The notes: generated by a model from the letters alone, not told the origin. DNA of 64,000 bases from Diphasiastrum complanatum (GCA_029204225.1 CM055100.1:16444164-16508163), one strand, 5' to 3'; positions 52,343 to 63,143 are shown, counted from the first letter of the stretch. Numbers and translations are program-made.

Positions 52343-52939
52343 ATTAGGCGGCCAAATGTGCAGGTTTTGCCAGATTTAGAAGAGATTTGTGGGCGAGTTT
52401 GCTTTTGTAGCATTCCAATCAAGTTTCTAGCTAAAAATCTTGTTGATTTATGTGTAGAAATTGGATCTTTGTGATCAAAACATCATTTGTATGCATTTCA
52501 ATTGAAGTAGGGCGAATTCCCTCTGTACTTATCAGAATAAGGAGACAAAAATTGTTTTGGAAAGAGGGAGATGCAAGATCCAACAAGATCCTATTAGTTT
52601 TCCATTCTAGCATATAGTTTTTTGATTCAATTTCTTGCTTCTTCATGTCAAAAACTTCAAAATTGATGTAACCCTCTGATTTTCAGTTTGCTGAATGATT
52701 CAAGAGTGTATTTCAATCTTAGGAGTGAGGGAAAAGCAAGTATATTGAGGTTTGGTCTTGGTTTGATCAAGAAATCATAAAACTAGTGGCTAAAATTAAG
52801 GAAAAAGTGAGGAAAAGAGAGAAAAAGTAAGGTTTTAGGTTCCAAATCTTTGTGATTTCTTCTTGTGTTTCATTTGTTGATTCAAGAGAGTGCTTAGTGC
52901 ATTGGAACAGGTCAAAGATCAGAGATCAATCATTGCAAC

Positions 52940-55900
52940 ATGGCTACAAATGGAGGCTACATGTTGGAAAGCAATGATAGGCTTACCTCCCTCAACTATT
53001 CTACTTGGAAAGTAAGGATGGAGTCTTTGCTTGAGATGAATGAGTTGATGGATATTGTTGTAGGTGTGGAGGAGAGACCTTTGGCACCTCAAGAACAATT
53101 GAGGTATGACAAGAGGGCAAAGAAAGCCCTTCACATGATCAAGATGAATGTGACAAATGAGCTTATCAAAGAGGTTGGTAAGTGCACATCATCTAGTGAA
53201 GCTTGGGAAGCCTTGAAGAAGGTTTATGAATCCAAGTCTACTTCTAGAGTGTTGACTTTAAGAAGGCAAATCTTTTCTTGTATGCAAAAGAAGAGTGAGA
53301 ATGGACATGCTTTTGTTTTGAGAGTTAAAGCATTGAATGATGAGTTAGCATGCATTAATGATGGCATAAATAATGAGGAGCTTGTTCAAGTGATTCTCAA
53401 TGGCTTGTTGGATGATCATGCTAATCTTGTTCAAAGTTATGCTATCCAAAAATGTTTACCAAGTGTTGGAGACTTGCAAGAGGTCTTGTTGGCTGAAGAA
53501 TTCAGGTTGCAAGCAAGAGTGGGAGCATCTTCTACATCTCAAGGAGGAGAAGAGGAGGCAATGTTCTCTAAAGGCAAGTTCAAGGGCAAAGGTAAAAGCA
53601 ATTGGTCTAAAGGGCAAGACCAAGGTGAGCACTCTACTTTTGGCAAAAAGAAGGATAGATCTAAGCTAAAATGTTTCTATTGTGGAGTCAAAGGGCATTT
53701 TGCTAGTGATTGTTTTAAGAAAAAGAGGGATCAAGGGGAAAAGCAAACCAATCTAACTATTGATGAGGGTGGGGATGAGCTTCTTTCAAATGATGCTTTT
53801 GTTATGTCATCTTGCTTGTTGGCTAATCATGGAGACATTGATCCTTGGTGGATTGATAGTGGAGCCACTTCTCATATGACATATCATAAAGAGTATTTTT
53901 CATCTTTAATGGCATTTGATGGTGATAGGAAGGTAATCTATACCGCAAATGATGGTGAGTGTGCAATCAAGGGGATTGGCACAATTCCTATTTCACTTTC
54001 TACAAATAGGAATATAGAATTGAAAGATGTTTTGCTCATTCCATCCATTACCAAGAACTTACTTAGTGTAAGCCAAATGCTTGACAAAGGATTCAAAGTT
54101 GAGTTTGATGGTGATGCTTGCTTGATCAAAAAGGGGTGTAGTATCATTGCAAAAGGGAAAAGGCAAGGGAAATTGTTCAAGCTTGATGCATGTGTTGTTG
54201 CTAACCAAGTTGGATGCATGGCAAATGAACAAATGTCAATTCAAGAGGTATGGCATAAAAGGATGGGACATCTCAACTACAAGGCCTTGGAGGTAATAGC
54301 CAAAAAGGAGGTAGTAAGGGGACTTCCCAAGTCTCTTACTTGCTTGAATCATGTTTGTGAAGAATGTGCTTTGTCTAAATCACATAGATTGCCATATACT
54401 AGATCTATATCTAGATCTAAGATGCCTTTTTCTCTCTTGCATTCGGATATTCATGGTGTTACTACAATTAGCAATGGAGGTGCTAAGATGTATGTAACTT
54501 TCATTGATGATTTTAGTAGATTTTGTTGGGTTTATCTACTAAAGAGCAAGGATGAGGTGTTTGATGTGTTTGTCAAGTTCAAAGTTGCTATTGAGACTCA
54601 ATTTACAACCAAAATCAAATGTTTGAGGAGCGACAATGGTGGTGAATACATTTCTAACAAATTCAAAGCCTTTTGCGATGAGCATGGGATCAAGAGGGAG
54701 TACACATGTCCAAGAACACCACAACAAAATGGAGTGGCCGAGAGGAAGAATAGAACCTTGTGTGAGAGTGCAAAGGCAATGAGATTGAATGCTAATCTTC
54801 CTAAACCTTTTTGGAGTGATGCTTTGTTGTGTGCAAATTTCCTATGCAATAGATGGCCAAGTGTTGTATTGGAAGGAAAAACCCCTTTTGAAGCTTTGTT
54901 TGGTACGAAGCCTAATGTCAAGTTTCTAAGAACTTTTGGATGCATTTGCTACTTCAACATTACTCTTGATGATAGAACTAAGGAGGATCCATCTTCAAGA
55001 AAGGGCATTTTTGTTGGTTATAGTGAAGTAAGCAAAGCATATAGGATTTATGTTCCTTCAATCAAGAAAGTGTTCACAAGTAGGGATGTCATTTTTGATG
55101 AAGGTAACATTCCAAAAGTTGTTTCAAGTGATGATGGTGTTGTTGCAACTAATGTGCTTGATGACAATGGAGTTGATGACACATTGGATGTGGATGTTGA
55201 AGAAGCCTCTTCAAGTCAAATTCCAAGGAGAACTCCAAGGCATAAAGTGAAACCCTCAAGGCTCACTTATGATGGCAAAGGTAAGCAAGTGGTGGATGGA
55301 TCCAACTATGCTTTCCTAACTTCTTTTGATGTACCTTCATGTGTAGATGAAGCAAGGCAAGAAGAGGAATGGATCCAAGCAATGGATCTTGAGTTTGAAG
55401 CACTTATGAAGAACAACACATGGAGATTGGTGGAGCTTCCAAAGGGCAAAAGTGCAATTGGATGCAAATGGATCTTCAAGGTAAAGACAAATCAAGATGG
55501 ATCTATCAACAAGTTGAAGGCAAGGTTGGTGGCTAAAGGTTATGCTCAAGAGCATGGCATTGACTATGAGGAAACCTTTGCACCCGTGGCAAAGATGGTG
55601 AGCATAAGAGTAATCATTTCCCTTGCAACTCTTTATGGATGGGATCTTTGGCAATTAGACATTTCTAATGCTTTCTTGAATGGTGATCTTGAAGAGGAAG
55701 TCTACATGGAGCAACCCGAGAGCTATGTTTCTCATAGCAAGCCTAATCATGTGTGTTTTCTACAAAAAAGTTTGTATGGTCTTAAGCAAGCACCAAGGAG
55801 TTGGTATGCTAGGCTTAACTCTTTTCTACTTTCTCAAAACTTCACTATGAGTGAGTATGATCATTCACTTTACTTTAGAATTAGTGCTAATGATGTTACA

Positions 55901-56890
55901 ATCCTTCTAATTTATGTGGATGACATTATTTTAAGTGGAGGGAACAAGGAAGATATAGAAGATATCAAGAAAGCACTAAAAAAGGAATTTGAAGTGCATG
56001 ATCTTGGTCTTTTGAGCTATATCTTAGGAATAGAAGTAATTAGAACTTCTCAAATCACTTTTATTTCACAAGAGAAGTATGCTATTTCTATTCTCAATAG
56101 ATTTCATATGGTAGATGCAAATCCTATTGATACACCTATGGAATCACATGTAAAGCTAACTATAAGAGGTAATGAAAGATCCTTCGAGGACATTACTCTC
56201 TATAGGAAGCTAATAGGTTCTCTTATATATCTAACCATCACAAGACCTGATTTATCTTATTGTGTTGGTAGATTAAGCCAATTCATGCAAGATCCTAGCA
56301 TAGAACATTGGAAACTAGGAAAGAGGATCTTGAGATACATCTCGGGAACAAAAGATTTTGGCATTGTTTATAGAGGCTCACCACCTAACTTATTTGGTTT
56401 TTCAGATTCAGATTTTGCAGGAGACCTTATGGATAGAAAATCCATAAATGCACATGCTATTTTCATAGGTGATGGAGCTATCTCATGGATGTCGAAGAAA
56501 CAAGCAACTATATCACTTTCTTCTAGTGAGGCCGAGTACAAAGCTTTGACATCATGCACAAAGGAGATGGTGTGGATCAAGAGGATGATTATGGAGCTTC
56601 ATTTGCTGGATTTTTCAGAGAGTCCAATCATCTTTTGTGACAACCTTTCAGCCCAAAGTCTAGCAAGCAATCCGGTTTTCCATGCAAGGAGCAAACATAT
56701 CGAGGTGGCTTACCATTTTGTGAGAGAACAAGTGTTGGCAAAAGAGATCAAGCTTGAACATGTCCCATCAAAGGAATGTGTGGCTGATATCTTTACCAAA
56801 GCATTGGGAAAGGACTTATTTTTCAAGCATAGAACAAGTCTTGGTGTACTTTCTAAATCTATGCTAAAACTAGTTGAAGAGGGAGTGTGA
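52940..56890 (+). CDS. Copia gag-pol polyprotein, 1316 residues, intact
   Basis: One frame, in order: UBN2-type gag (residues 1-240); zinc knuckle CFYCGVKGHFASDC (about 245); aspartic protease WWIDSGATSHMT (about 304); GAG-pre-integrase VWHKRMGHLNYKALE with CEECALSKSHR (435-490); integrase with SDIHG, FIDDFSRFCWVYLL, SDNGGEYISNKF and TPQQNGVAERKNRT (500-620); RT with GCKWIFKVKTNQDGSINKLK and the catalytic IYVDDIILSG (about 990); RNase H with SDSDFAGDLMDRKS and SSSEAEYKAL (about 1195). No stop or frameshift seen. The last codons GTG TGA overlap the first 5 bases of the 3' LTR. It should encode all proteins needed for retrotransposition. Confidence 0.97.
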   Translation: MATNGGYMLESNDRLTSLNYSTWKVRMESLLEMNELMDIVVGVEERPLAPQEQLRYDKRAKKALHMIKMNVTNELIKEVGKCTSSSEAWEALKKVYESKSTSRVLTLRRQIFSCMQKKSENGHAFVLRVKALNDELACINDGINNEELVQVILNGLLDDHANLVQSYAIQKCLPSVGDLQEVLLAEEFRLQARVGASSTSQGGEEEAMFSKGKFKGKGKSNWSKGQDQGEHSTFGKKKDRSKLKCFYCGVKGHFASDCFKKKRDQGEKQTNLTIDEGGDELLSNDAFVMSSCLLANHGDIDPWWIDSGATSHMTYHKEYFSSLMAFDGDRKVIYTANDGECAIKGIGTIPISLSTNRNIELKDVLLIPSITKNLLSVSQMLDKGFKVEFDGDACLIKKGCSIIAKGKRQGKLFKLDACVVANQVGCMANEQMSIQEVWHKRMGHLNYKALEVIAKKEVVRGLPKSLTCLNHVCEECALSKSHRLPYTRSISRSKMPFSLLHSDIHGVTTISNGGAKMYVTFIDDFSRFCWVYLLKSKDEVFDVFVKFKVAIETQFTTKIKCLRSDNGGEYISNKFKAFCDEHGIKREYTCPRTPQQNGVAERKNRTLCESAKAMRLNANLPKPFWSDALLCANFLCNRWPSVVLEGKTPFEALFGTKPNVKFLRTFGCICYFNITLDDRTKEDPSSRKGIFVGYSEVSKAYRIYVPSIKKVFTSRDVIFDEGNIPKVVSSDDGVVATNVLDDNGVDDTLDVDVEEASSSQIPRRTPRHKVKPSRLTYDGKGKQVVDGSNYAFLTSFDVPSCVDEARQEEEWIQAMDLEFEALMKNNTWRLVELPKGKSAIGCKWIFKVKTNQDGSINKLKARLVAKGYAQEHGIDYEETFAPVAKMVSIRVIISLATLYGWDLWQLDISNAFLNGDLEEEVYMEQPESYVSHSKPNHVCFLQKSLYGLKQAPRSWYARLNSFLLSQNFTMSEYDHSLYFRISANDVTILLIYVDDIILSGGNKEDIEDIKKALKKEFEVHDLGLLSYILGIEVIRTSQITFISQEKYAISILNRFHMVDANPIDTPMESHVKLTIRGNERSFEDITLYRKLIGSLIYLTITRPDLSYCVGRLSQFMQDPSIEHWKLGKRILRYISGTKDFGIVYRGSPPNLFGFSDSDFAGDLMDRKSINAHAIFIGDGAISWMSKKQATISLSSSEAEYKALTSCTKEMVWIKRMIMELHLLDFSESPIIFCDNLSAQSLASNPVFHARSKHIEVAYHFVREQVLAKEIKLEHVPSKECVADIFTKALGKDLFFKHRTSLGVLSKSMLKLVEEGV

Positions 56891-57538
56891 AAAATTGTCA
56901 ACTAGTAGTATTTTCCTAACTTGAGATTTTGTAGGCCTATGGCCAAATAAAAGTTAGAGATAGGTTCATACATGTATGTAGAGGCCCAAAGTATGTGTAC
57001 ACTACTTTTGAGGTCACATTAATTAGAGGAGGTCGAGTGTGGAGCTCTTCTATTGGCTCATAATTTGGTGCATTCCTATTTGACCAAATTTCTAGGTATA
57101 TGGGTGAATCCTATTGGACCCCAATTTTAGCCTATCATAAGACAAGTGGCCAAGAGGCACTATGGCTGCTATAAATAGCCATCTCCACGAGTATGTACAC
57201 ATCTCATTTTCATTCTATTGAATGAATGTTATGCTCTTTGAAGGTCCATCTTCTTCTCTCTCACTTTTTTGTTCATATCTTGCATTCTAGCCACTAGAAT
57301 TGTGATTTCTTTGTTGCTATGGCTTCACACGTGTGAAATGCAGGTTGTAGGCTCTGAAGTACGGACAGGGACAGCAAGTTTCTGTTTGTGGAAGCTTATG
57401 ATCAGATTTTGATGTTTAGTTGATGTTTAGTATGCTTAACATCACAATTTCTATCATTTTTTCAATCTAGATGTGCATAACTTCCATGGCCAAGTTCTTT
57501 ATGAAACTTTAGCATCTTTTGGATCTGAGTTTTTCACA
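56886..57538 (+). repeat. 3' LTR of the nested copia
   Basis: Same length as the 5' LTR with one visible difference. It carries TATAAATA at 57170-57177, which could promote transcription into the host copia RNase H and beyond. Confidence 0.96.
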
Positions 57539-57543
57539 CGCTC
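57539..57543 (+). other. Target-site duplication, right copy (CGCTC)
   Basis: Matches 51673-51677; codons resume as CTC TAT AGA CAG. Confidence 0.95.
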
Positions 57544-58209
57544 TATAGACAGTTAGTAGGGAGCTTGATTTACCTTACCACGACTAGACCAGATATATGC
57601 TATGTTGTTGGCATTGTAAGTCAGTTTATGGCAGCACCTACGGAAACGCATTGGAAGGCAGCTAAACGCATTTGGCGTTATGTGAAAGGCACTTCAGAGT
57701 ATGGCTTGATTTACAGGAAGCATGATGGTTTACCTGAGTTGTGTGGCTATGTGGATGCGGATTGGGGAGGTGACTATGATGATCGTAGATCCACCACAGA
57801 GTATGTATTCCAGTTTTGTGGTAGTTGTTTTTCCTGGTCTAGTAAGAAGCAAAGTACAATTGCTCTTTCCACCACAAAAGCAGAGTATAAGACAATGTGT
57901 AGTGCAGCACATGAAGCTATATGGTTGAGACAAATCCCGGAAGAAATTGGCATGAAGCAGAAAAATCCCACGACTTTACATAGCGACAGTCAGAGTGGCA
58001 TTCAACTAGCAAAGAATCCAATGTTCCATGCGAGAACTAAACACATTGAGATTCAGTATCACTTCATACGTGAGAGGCTGCTGAGTCGTGAAATTCATGT
58101 TGTTCATTGTAGCACAGAAGAACAACTAGCTGATATTTTCACTAAGCCACTTACTAGAGAAAAGTTTGACAAGTTTAGATCAAAGCTTTCTGTACTTAAA
58201 GTTTGTTGA
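57544..58209 (+). pseudogene. Host copia RT end and RNase H
   Basis: YRQLVGSLIYLTTTRPDICY, HWKAAKRIWRYVKGTSEYGL, YVDADWGGDYDDRRSTTEYV, SSKKQSTIALSTTKAEYKTM and LHSDSQSGIQLAKNPMFHAR form a complete copia RNase H ending FRSKLSVLKVC with TGA at 58207-58209. The frame is intact, but it is now cut off from its own gag-pol. Confidence 0.93.
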
Positions 58210-58560
58210 CTTTAAATCTATGTATATGACTGTATAAATAGTAGACTCTACTTTACGGGAGAGAGTTAGAATTAAAGTAGAATCACTGTGTTACTGTATT
58301 GTGGGTCCTATCAGTGGATAAGCATCAGTTGGCCTCGCCACGAGGCAAGTCGACGGGACACGCGTCCCGCCAACGGCAACCTGGGTCATGCATGGGTTGC
58401 CTAAGTGAACAACTATATGTACAGTGTAATATCATTTTGAGAAATGCAGTTGCTATGTGAGCTTGCTGTGGTGAGTGTTTTCTGTCTGTGTTACTGTGTA
58501 GCATGATCTGTGTGCCTGTGCAAAGCAAATTCTAAATCAAAGTTGGTAATCGCCAACCGC
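58210..58560 (+). repeat. Probable 3' end and LTR of the host copia
   Basis: A purine run GGGAGAGAG at 58258-58266 is followed by TTAGAATTAAAG, as at many copia LTR starts. The following 290 bp look like an LTR (GC-rich hairpin near 58345-58365, then TGTG-rich sequence). There is no 5' partner to confirm the limits. Confidence 0.45.
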
Positions 58561-58639
58561 CTTTGGGATATTTGGTTGTCCAGCTATTTTAGGGTTGCTG
58601 ATAAGTTGGCAACATCGATCAGCTAATGTAGCAAAACGC

Positions 58640-58856
58640 GAAAAAGCCGAAAAACCCAAAGGTGCCTTTAGACTGAAGGTTTGCAACTCCTGAAGGTGCC
58701 CTTACACTAAAGGTATGTAAAGCCCTAAGGCGCCCTTAGATTCAAGACAGCGAAGAAGGCGAAAAAGCCAAAAAGTGCTTTACACTGAAGGCAGAGAAGA
58801 AGGCAAAGGTGCCTTAGATTAAAGACAACAAAAAAGACGAAAAAAGGAGAAGGTGC
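58640..58856. repeat. Irregular AAGGTGCC/AAGGCG-rich repeats
   Basis: Phrases such as AAAGGTGCCTTTAGACT, AAGGTGCCCTTACACTAAAG and AAGGCGCCCTTAGATT recur every 40-60 bp in imperfect form, leading into the regular 90-bp array. Confidence 0.6.
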
Positions 58857-59125
58857 CTAAAAATGATTTCTAAGGCATTATGGCCACTTGGCCAGTGTGT
58901 CGCATTTTTCGCTAGTGTGAAAAAGGCGAAGGAGGAGAAGTTGTATTAAAAATGATTTCTAAGGCATTCTGGCCACTTGGCCAGTGTGTCGCATTTTTCA
59001 CTAGTGCAAAAAAGGCGAAGGAGGAGAAGGTGTCTTAAAAATGATTTCTAAGGCATTCTGGCCACTTGGCCAGTGTGTTGCATTTTTCGCTAGTGCAAAA
59101 AAGGCGAAGAAGTAGAAGGTGACTT
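58857..59125. repeat. Tandem array, three units of about 88-91 bp
   Basis: AAAATGATTTCTAAGGCATT starts at 58858, 58949 and 59037. Each unit contains the palindrome TGGCCACTTGGCCA and GCATTTTTCGCTAGTG. Units differ at a few positions. Confidence 0.93.
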
Positions 59126-59271
59126 AAATTGATTTCTCAGGCACAAGAATTCTCAAGGGAAAAAATGCGAAGGCCCAAAAAATATGTTGTCGGCCTTTCA
59201 ATTTTTCAGGATGCTCATTACTTGATTGATTTGTTTAAGGCTGAGCATAAGAAATCTAACAGTTAGGACGA

Positions 59272-59865
59272 CCATGGCTGAGACTATCACTGTATGGTGG
59301 ATATCCCAACAAGGGTACTTATTTTTGGGAGAGGTAAGGAGCGAGTAGTGGTAGATGGTTACCCACAAGTGTCCCAATCTGAACGAGTTCCACTGCCTTC
59401 CACCGAATGGGAGGAAGTGACAGATAGCGAAGAAGATCCTATCGAGAGTGATGTTGACGAAATATTGGAACTGGAATGGAATGCACCCGAAGAAAAACCT
59501 CCAAAAGTGTGAGACGCAGATGTATGTTTGATAAACATAGGAACACCTGACAATCCAAAGAACATAAAAGTAGGGGCACACTTGACCAGCCTAGAAAAAA
59601 AAGCATATAAAGGGATGTGTGAGAAGTATCATAACATATTTGCTTGGGATTATGATGATTTGAAAGGAATACTCTCATCCCTAGTTACTCATAGCATATC
59701 ACTCCTTGAGGGAAGTAAACCTGTACGAAAGAGACAGCGGAGATTACCATTACACTTAAGAGCCATGGTATCACCAATAGTTAGGGGTCCCAGCCCACCC
59801 ATAATGTGGTTAGAGGAAATTATGGCCTTAGGATTGGCCTTTAAAATTTTTTACGGCCTTTAAAA
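59272..59865 (+). mobile_element. Ty3/gypsy fragment just upstream of RT
   Basis: The first ORF (59294-59509) is an acidic linker (EWEEVTDSEEDPIESDVDEI). After a TGA, the second (59528-59860) reads NIGTPDNPKNIKVGAHLTSL, KYHNIFAWDYDDLKGI, LVTHSISLLEGSKPVRKRQR and RLPLHLRAMV. This is the conserved stretch before gypsy reverse transcriptase. It ends where RT should begin. Confidence 0.85.
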
Positions 59866-61591
59866 AATTGGCCTATAGTATAGATTCGGCTACTACGCCA
59901 AAATGTTGCAATGTATTGTGATTTTCGATACTAATATAAAAGCCGAAGTATTGTGTTTTCAGGTTGCTACTCAGTGGAAAGTGGGGGCTCAGTTCCCACA
60001 AATTGCAGAATTGCGAGACATAAAGCCACAAAGTGCAACGTCAGAAAAGGGGCCAAGATAAACCTAAGGTTGGGGCCAATGGAACATGATGTATGACCAA
60101 GAGGGCAAGGACCAAAAGCTAGAGAAATTAGCCATGGGGCCTCCTAATAGCCACATGGGAAAAATCAAATGGATCTTAAATGCCAAAGGAAGGCCAAAAT
60201 CAAAGGTGAGGCTTCATTAAGAAGCTTAAGAGAGAAAAATCACATGGCAATAGGCATGAGGGCAACCCTATTAGGCACATACCAAAAAGGCCAAATCAAT
60301 TTAATGTACAAACAAGGTGGAATACCCTTAGTTGTGAATTTGGGAGTTCAAGCATTAAAAGAACCCTTATATCAAGAAAATCAAATAGGCATGAGAATTT
60401 TGAATAAGCATATGCTCAAGGGTTAATCAACACTTAATGTTTGGGAAGTGACAAATGCAGGCCCAGAAAAGTGAAAGAGAGCAAAATGGCAAAGTGAAAA
60501 ATAGGTGGGTTCCATCCAAGCTTATAAAAAAGGGCAAATGTTTTGCTGAAGTGTGGGGTCTTTAAGTTCTGTTATGAGGTTCAGGTTTTGAGTGTGTGCA
60601 ATGAGTTCAAGCTCTATTTCATTTCACTGGCTGCTGCGGGTTCTTGTCGTGATTTTCACACTGCTGAGTATGTTCAGAGATTGGATACTATGGCCATAAT
60701 CTACTTCTGTTTTGCTGTTTTGCTGTTCTCTGGTGATATGGTTGCGGTATTTCACTTCATGTGATTTTAAGACTACCATCCCTTGGTAGAATGCTGCATC
60801 TTCCTCTGGCTCTGAGAATTTGAGTCTCTGCTAGACTGCTCCATGTGTATATTCTGGTTTAAGAGTAATGATGCTTAATTTTGTGCTCTGAAATCATGGT
60901 TACTGCTCATAGACTGTTTTGATAGCTTCTGTGCATACTGTTATGATGAAACCCTTTAGTATTATCAAGAGAATGCTGAGTATACTCTGTTTAACACTGT
61001 CTCCTATAATTGAGCTATGTAAGAGTGTTATCGTGCCATTGTTGAGAAAGGGACACACTGATTATTGAGATTTACAGACCTCTCCTTCCCAGTTCATGAA
61101 TGTGGTAACATACCAACCTCAGAATGTGAGAGACCAGTAAAGAATCATGAAGCTTGAGAAAGTTAGTTTACCCTTCTCATCCTCCATCGTGCCCTCACAT
61201 CAGGAAGCAACATAGAGTAGAGATGTGGTGTGAGACTGGCTATCTTCTCAACGACCTGAACAATGCTCTGAATGTATCCCCGCTGACCAGCGCATTACCA
61301 TCAATCTGTCAGTCAGCAGGAGTCTGAATGGAATAGTAATGGCATCTCCCTTCATCTGTTACTCAGCCATCTGCCCACATAATGCTTTAACCTTTGAAGC
61401 AACACAGTCCCTCCTCATTAAGAGGGTGCATTTTCCTACAAACCTGCGTGCCTCGTCTATCTCTAATCAGTAAAAATGGTGACCATAAAAGAGATACTGG
61501 CAACAACTTTGCACCAACGTTTGCCATTGACAGTATAGTGGTGCTTCATTCCCTGGTCAGCGAACAACTGTAACAAAAAAAAACAAATTTT
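59866..61591. other. No gene recognised
   Basis: Short ORFs only. 60000-60430 is G/A-rich and could be gypsy leader; nothing firm. Confidence 0.45.
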
Positions 61592-62323
61592 TTGTCGGAG
61601 AGCGGCAGTTCTCTGCCTCAGCACTGCCCACATCTGTTAAAAGTCAGAGCGGATATAGCTCTACTTCGCACCCCTTCCAGCAGGTCTATGCCCGAAAAAG
61701 TAGGCAAGTTCTTGGGCTATTCGGTCAAGCAGTGGTTGTTGGAGGACTGCGACATGATTTCATTCGTGACGTATTGGCATCTATTGCTCATGAGTGCGGC
61801 TTTCATGTTTTTCGGGAGCAGACCCACATCTTGCCTGTCTGATTCACAGTCGCCCCGGCGTCGAGTTGATCTTGTTCTTTTGCGCGAGGGGATTCGCACG
61901 CTTGGGGATGTTGTTGCTGATCCTTCGCGGCCTGACCTCCTTCGTCGTGCTTCAACTACTCAGGGTGCCGCTGCTTCTCATGCAGCTCTAGATAAAGAGC
62001 GAGATTATTCACATCGCACTCTTAGAGAAGGCTTTATCCCTTTTGCCTTGGAAACATATGGATGCCTGCATAAGAAATTTGATGATTTTCTATCATCTTG
62101 TGCAGGTTTTGCAGCGAAACTCCAAGGTCGTGGTGCCTCACCTTTATCTGTCATTACGGCTTATTATCGTCAACGAGTTTCGATGACTTTACAACGCACT
62201 CAAGCACTTGCAATACTTCGATGTGCCGTAGTTGCAAGAACGACTGCTTCACAGCTTCTTGCACTACCTAAACTTCCAACTATCTTAACTAGCGACTTAC
62301 ACCAAGCAGTAGGCTTTATGTAG
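61592..62323 (+). mobile_element. LINE-like retroelement C-terminal fragment (endonuclease-like region)
   Basis: The 243-codon ORF begins with shifted, decayed sequence: CGFHVFREQTHILPV is visible in another frame at 61796-61838. It becomes convincing at RRVDLVLLREGIRTLGDVVA, then DYSHRTLREGFIPFALETYG, CLHKKFDDFLSSCA and QRVSMTLQRTQALAILRCAV. This C-terminal pattern recurs in plant retroelement ORFs. The R-x-D..GD-V spacing looks like a PD-(D/E)xK nuclease core, which is my inference. No RT is present, so it is 5'-truncated. It ends at TAG 62321-62323. Confidence 0.55.
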
Positions 62324-62740
62324 ATATTCTGCGAGATTGTTGCTTTGTTATACTTGTACAATATCTCAATTCGCCTTATGGCTTTTACGCTGTCTACATG
62401 CATTCCTTTGTACTCTGATGGGTTTCCTCATCTTTTATTAATAAAAATAGGAAGTTTCTCTTCACTACTCAACTAGAGGCCCACTCGCTTTGGGGACCAG
62501 CGGGATGTAAAGGAAATAAGTAATTGAGCCTTCCCTCTTTTCGTTGAGCACAACTTGAGGCAGTACTAAGGTATAATTTTTGACCCCTTTTATCTCTCAT
62601 GTTGTGGGTTATTTCGCTTTGATTGAATATGATCATGTCTTCAAGAATAGCTAAGTTAGACTACTTAAAATTCTTGATGTTTGCTTCATCATTCTCCATG
62701 CAAGGGAATTAGTTATGACCTATTACAATTGTATCTCGTT
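62324..62740. other. No gene recognised
   Basis: Possible 3' untranslated part of the retroelement fragment. AATAAAAATAGG at 62440-62451 contains a polyadenylation-like signal. Confidence 0.4.
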
Positions 62741-62750
62741 TTCAATTTTT

Positions 62751-63104
62751 AGGCTATGGCAGAAATTGCGGAAAACATTTCCGCGACAGAAATTGCAGAA
62801 AAAACTGCAAAATATTTTTTGCAATTTCTCTCATCGTGGTAGAAAATGCAGACAAAATTGCGGAAATTTTTTTTGGCAATTTTTAGGCCACGGCAGAAAT
62901 TGCTAAAAAACTTTCCGCGATAGAAATTGTAGAAAAAAATACAAAAAGTTTTTCGCAATTTCTCCCCCTTGGTAGGAATCGCAGACAAAACTGCGAAATT
63001 TGTTTTCACAATTTTTAGACATGGCAAAAATTGTGGAAGATTTTTTCACAATTTCTACCATCATGGCAAGAATCACAGAAAAAAATTTCTTCAATTTTCT
63101 GGAC
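62751..63104. repeat. Tandem array A, three units of about 133 bp
   Basis: AATTTTTAGGC.A.GGCAGAAATTGC-type starts lie at 62751, 62885 and 63017. Within each unit GCAGAAATTGC/GCAATTTCT words are inverted against each other. The third unit is shortened. Confidence 0.9.
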
Positions 63105-63143
63105 GACTCTTTGGTCGACGCTGCTAGCGTCGACCATAGAGTC
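63105..63143. repeat. 39-bp palindrome at the start of array B
   Basis: GACTCTTTGGTCGACGCT and AGCGTCGACCATAGAGTC are inverted copies with one mismatch around a 3-bp loop (GCT). The inner 10 bp of each arm match perfectly. Confidence 0.92.

Larger units (their letters stand above)
51678..57538 (+). mobile_element. Complete young Ty1/copia retrotransposon, nested
   Basis: 5861 bp with two 653-bp LTRs (51678-52330, 56886-57538), which begin TGTGAAAA and end TTTTCACA, a perfect 8-bp inverted repeat. The initiator-tRNA-Met-type primer site TGGTATCAGAGC follows the 5' LTR at 52331. A 609-bp leader, one uninterrupted gag-pol and a polypurine stretch GAAGAGGGAG before the 3' LTR complete it. By eye the LTRs differ at one position (AAGATCTT against AAGTTCTT, near 52287/57495), so insertion is recent. 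CGCTC flanks both ends. Confidence 0.97.
48586..58209 (+). mobile_element. Host Ty1/copia element, RT inverted and interrupted by a younger copia
   Basis: Collinear copia parts are gag (48586-49104), protease to integrase (49105-50870), RT (50871-51470, inverted), end of RT (51471-51677), and RNase H (57544-58209). The segment 51678-57538 plus one CGCTC copy is a nested element. Removing it restores the codons around ATL|YRQLVGSL exactly. No 5' LTR is visible. An inverted RT, an in-frame stop after gag and an early stop in the gag leader make it defective. Confidence 0.93.

Noticed and set aside
62741-63110. Nuclear insertion of organelle DNA
   Set aside because: No organelle gene similarity; it is an AT-rich tandem repeat.
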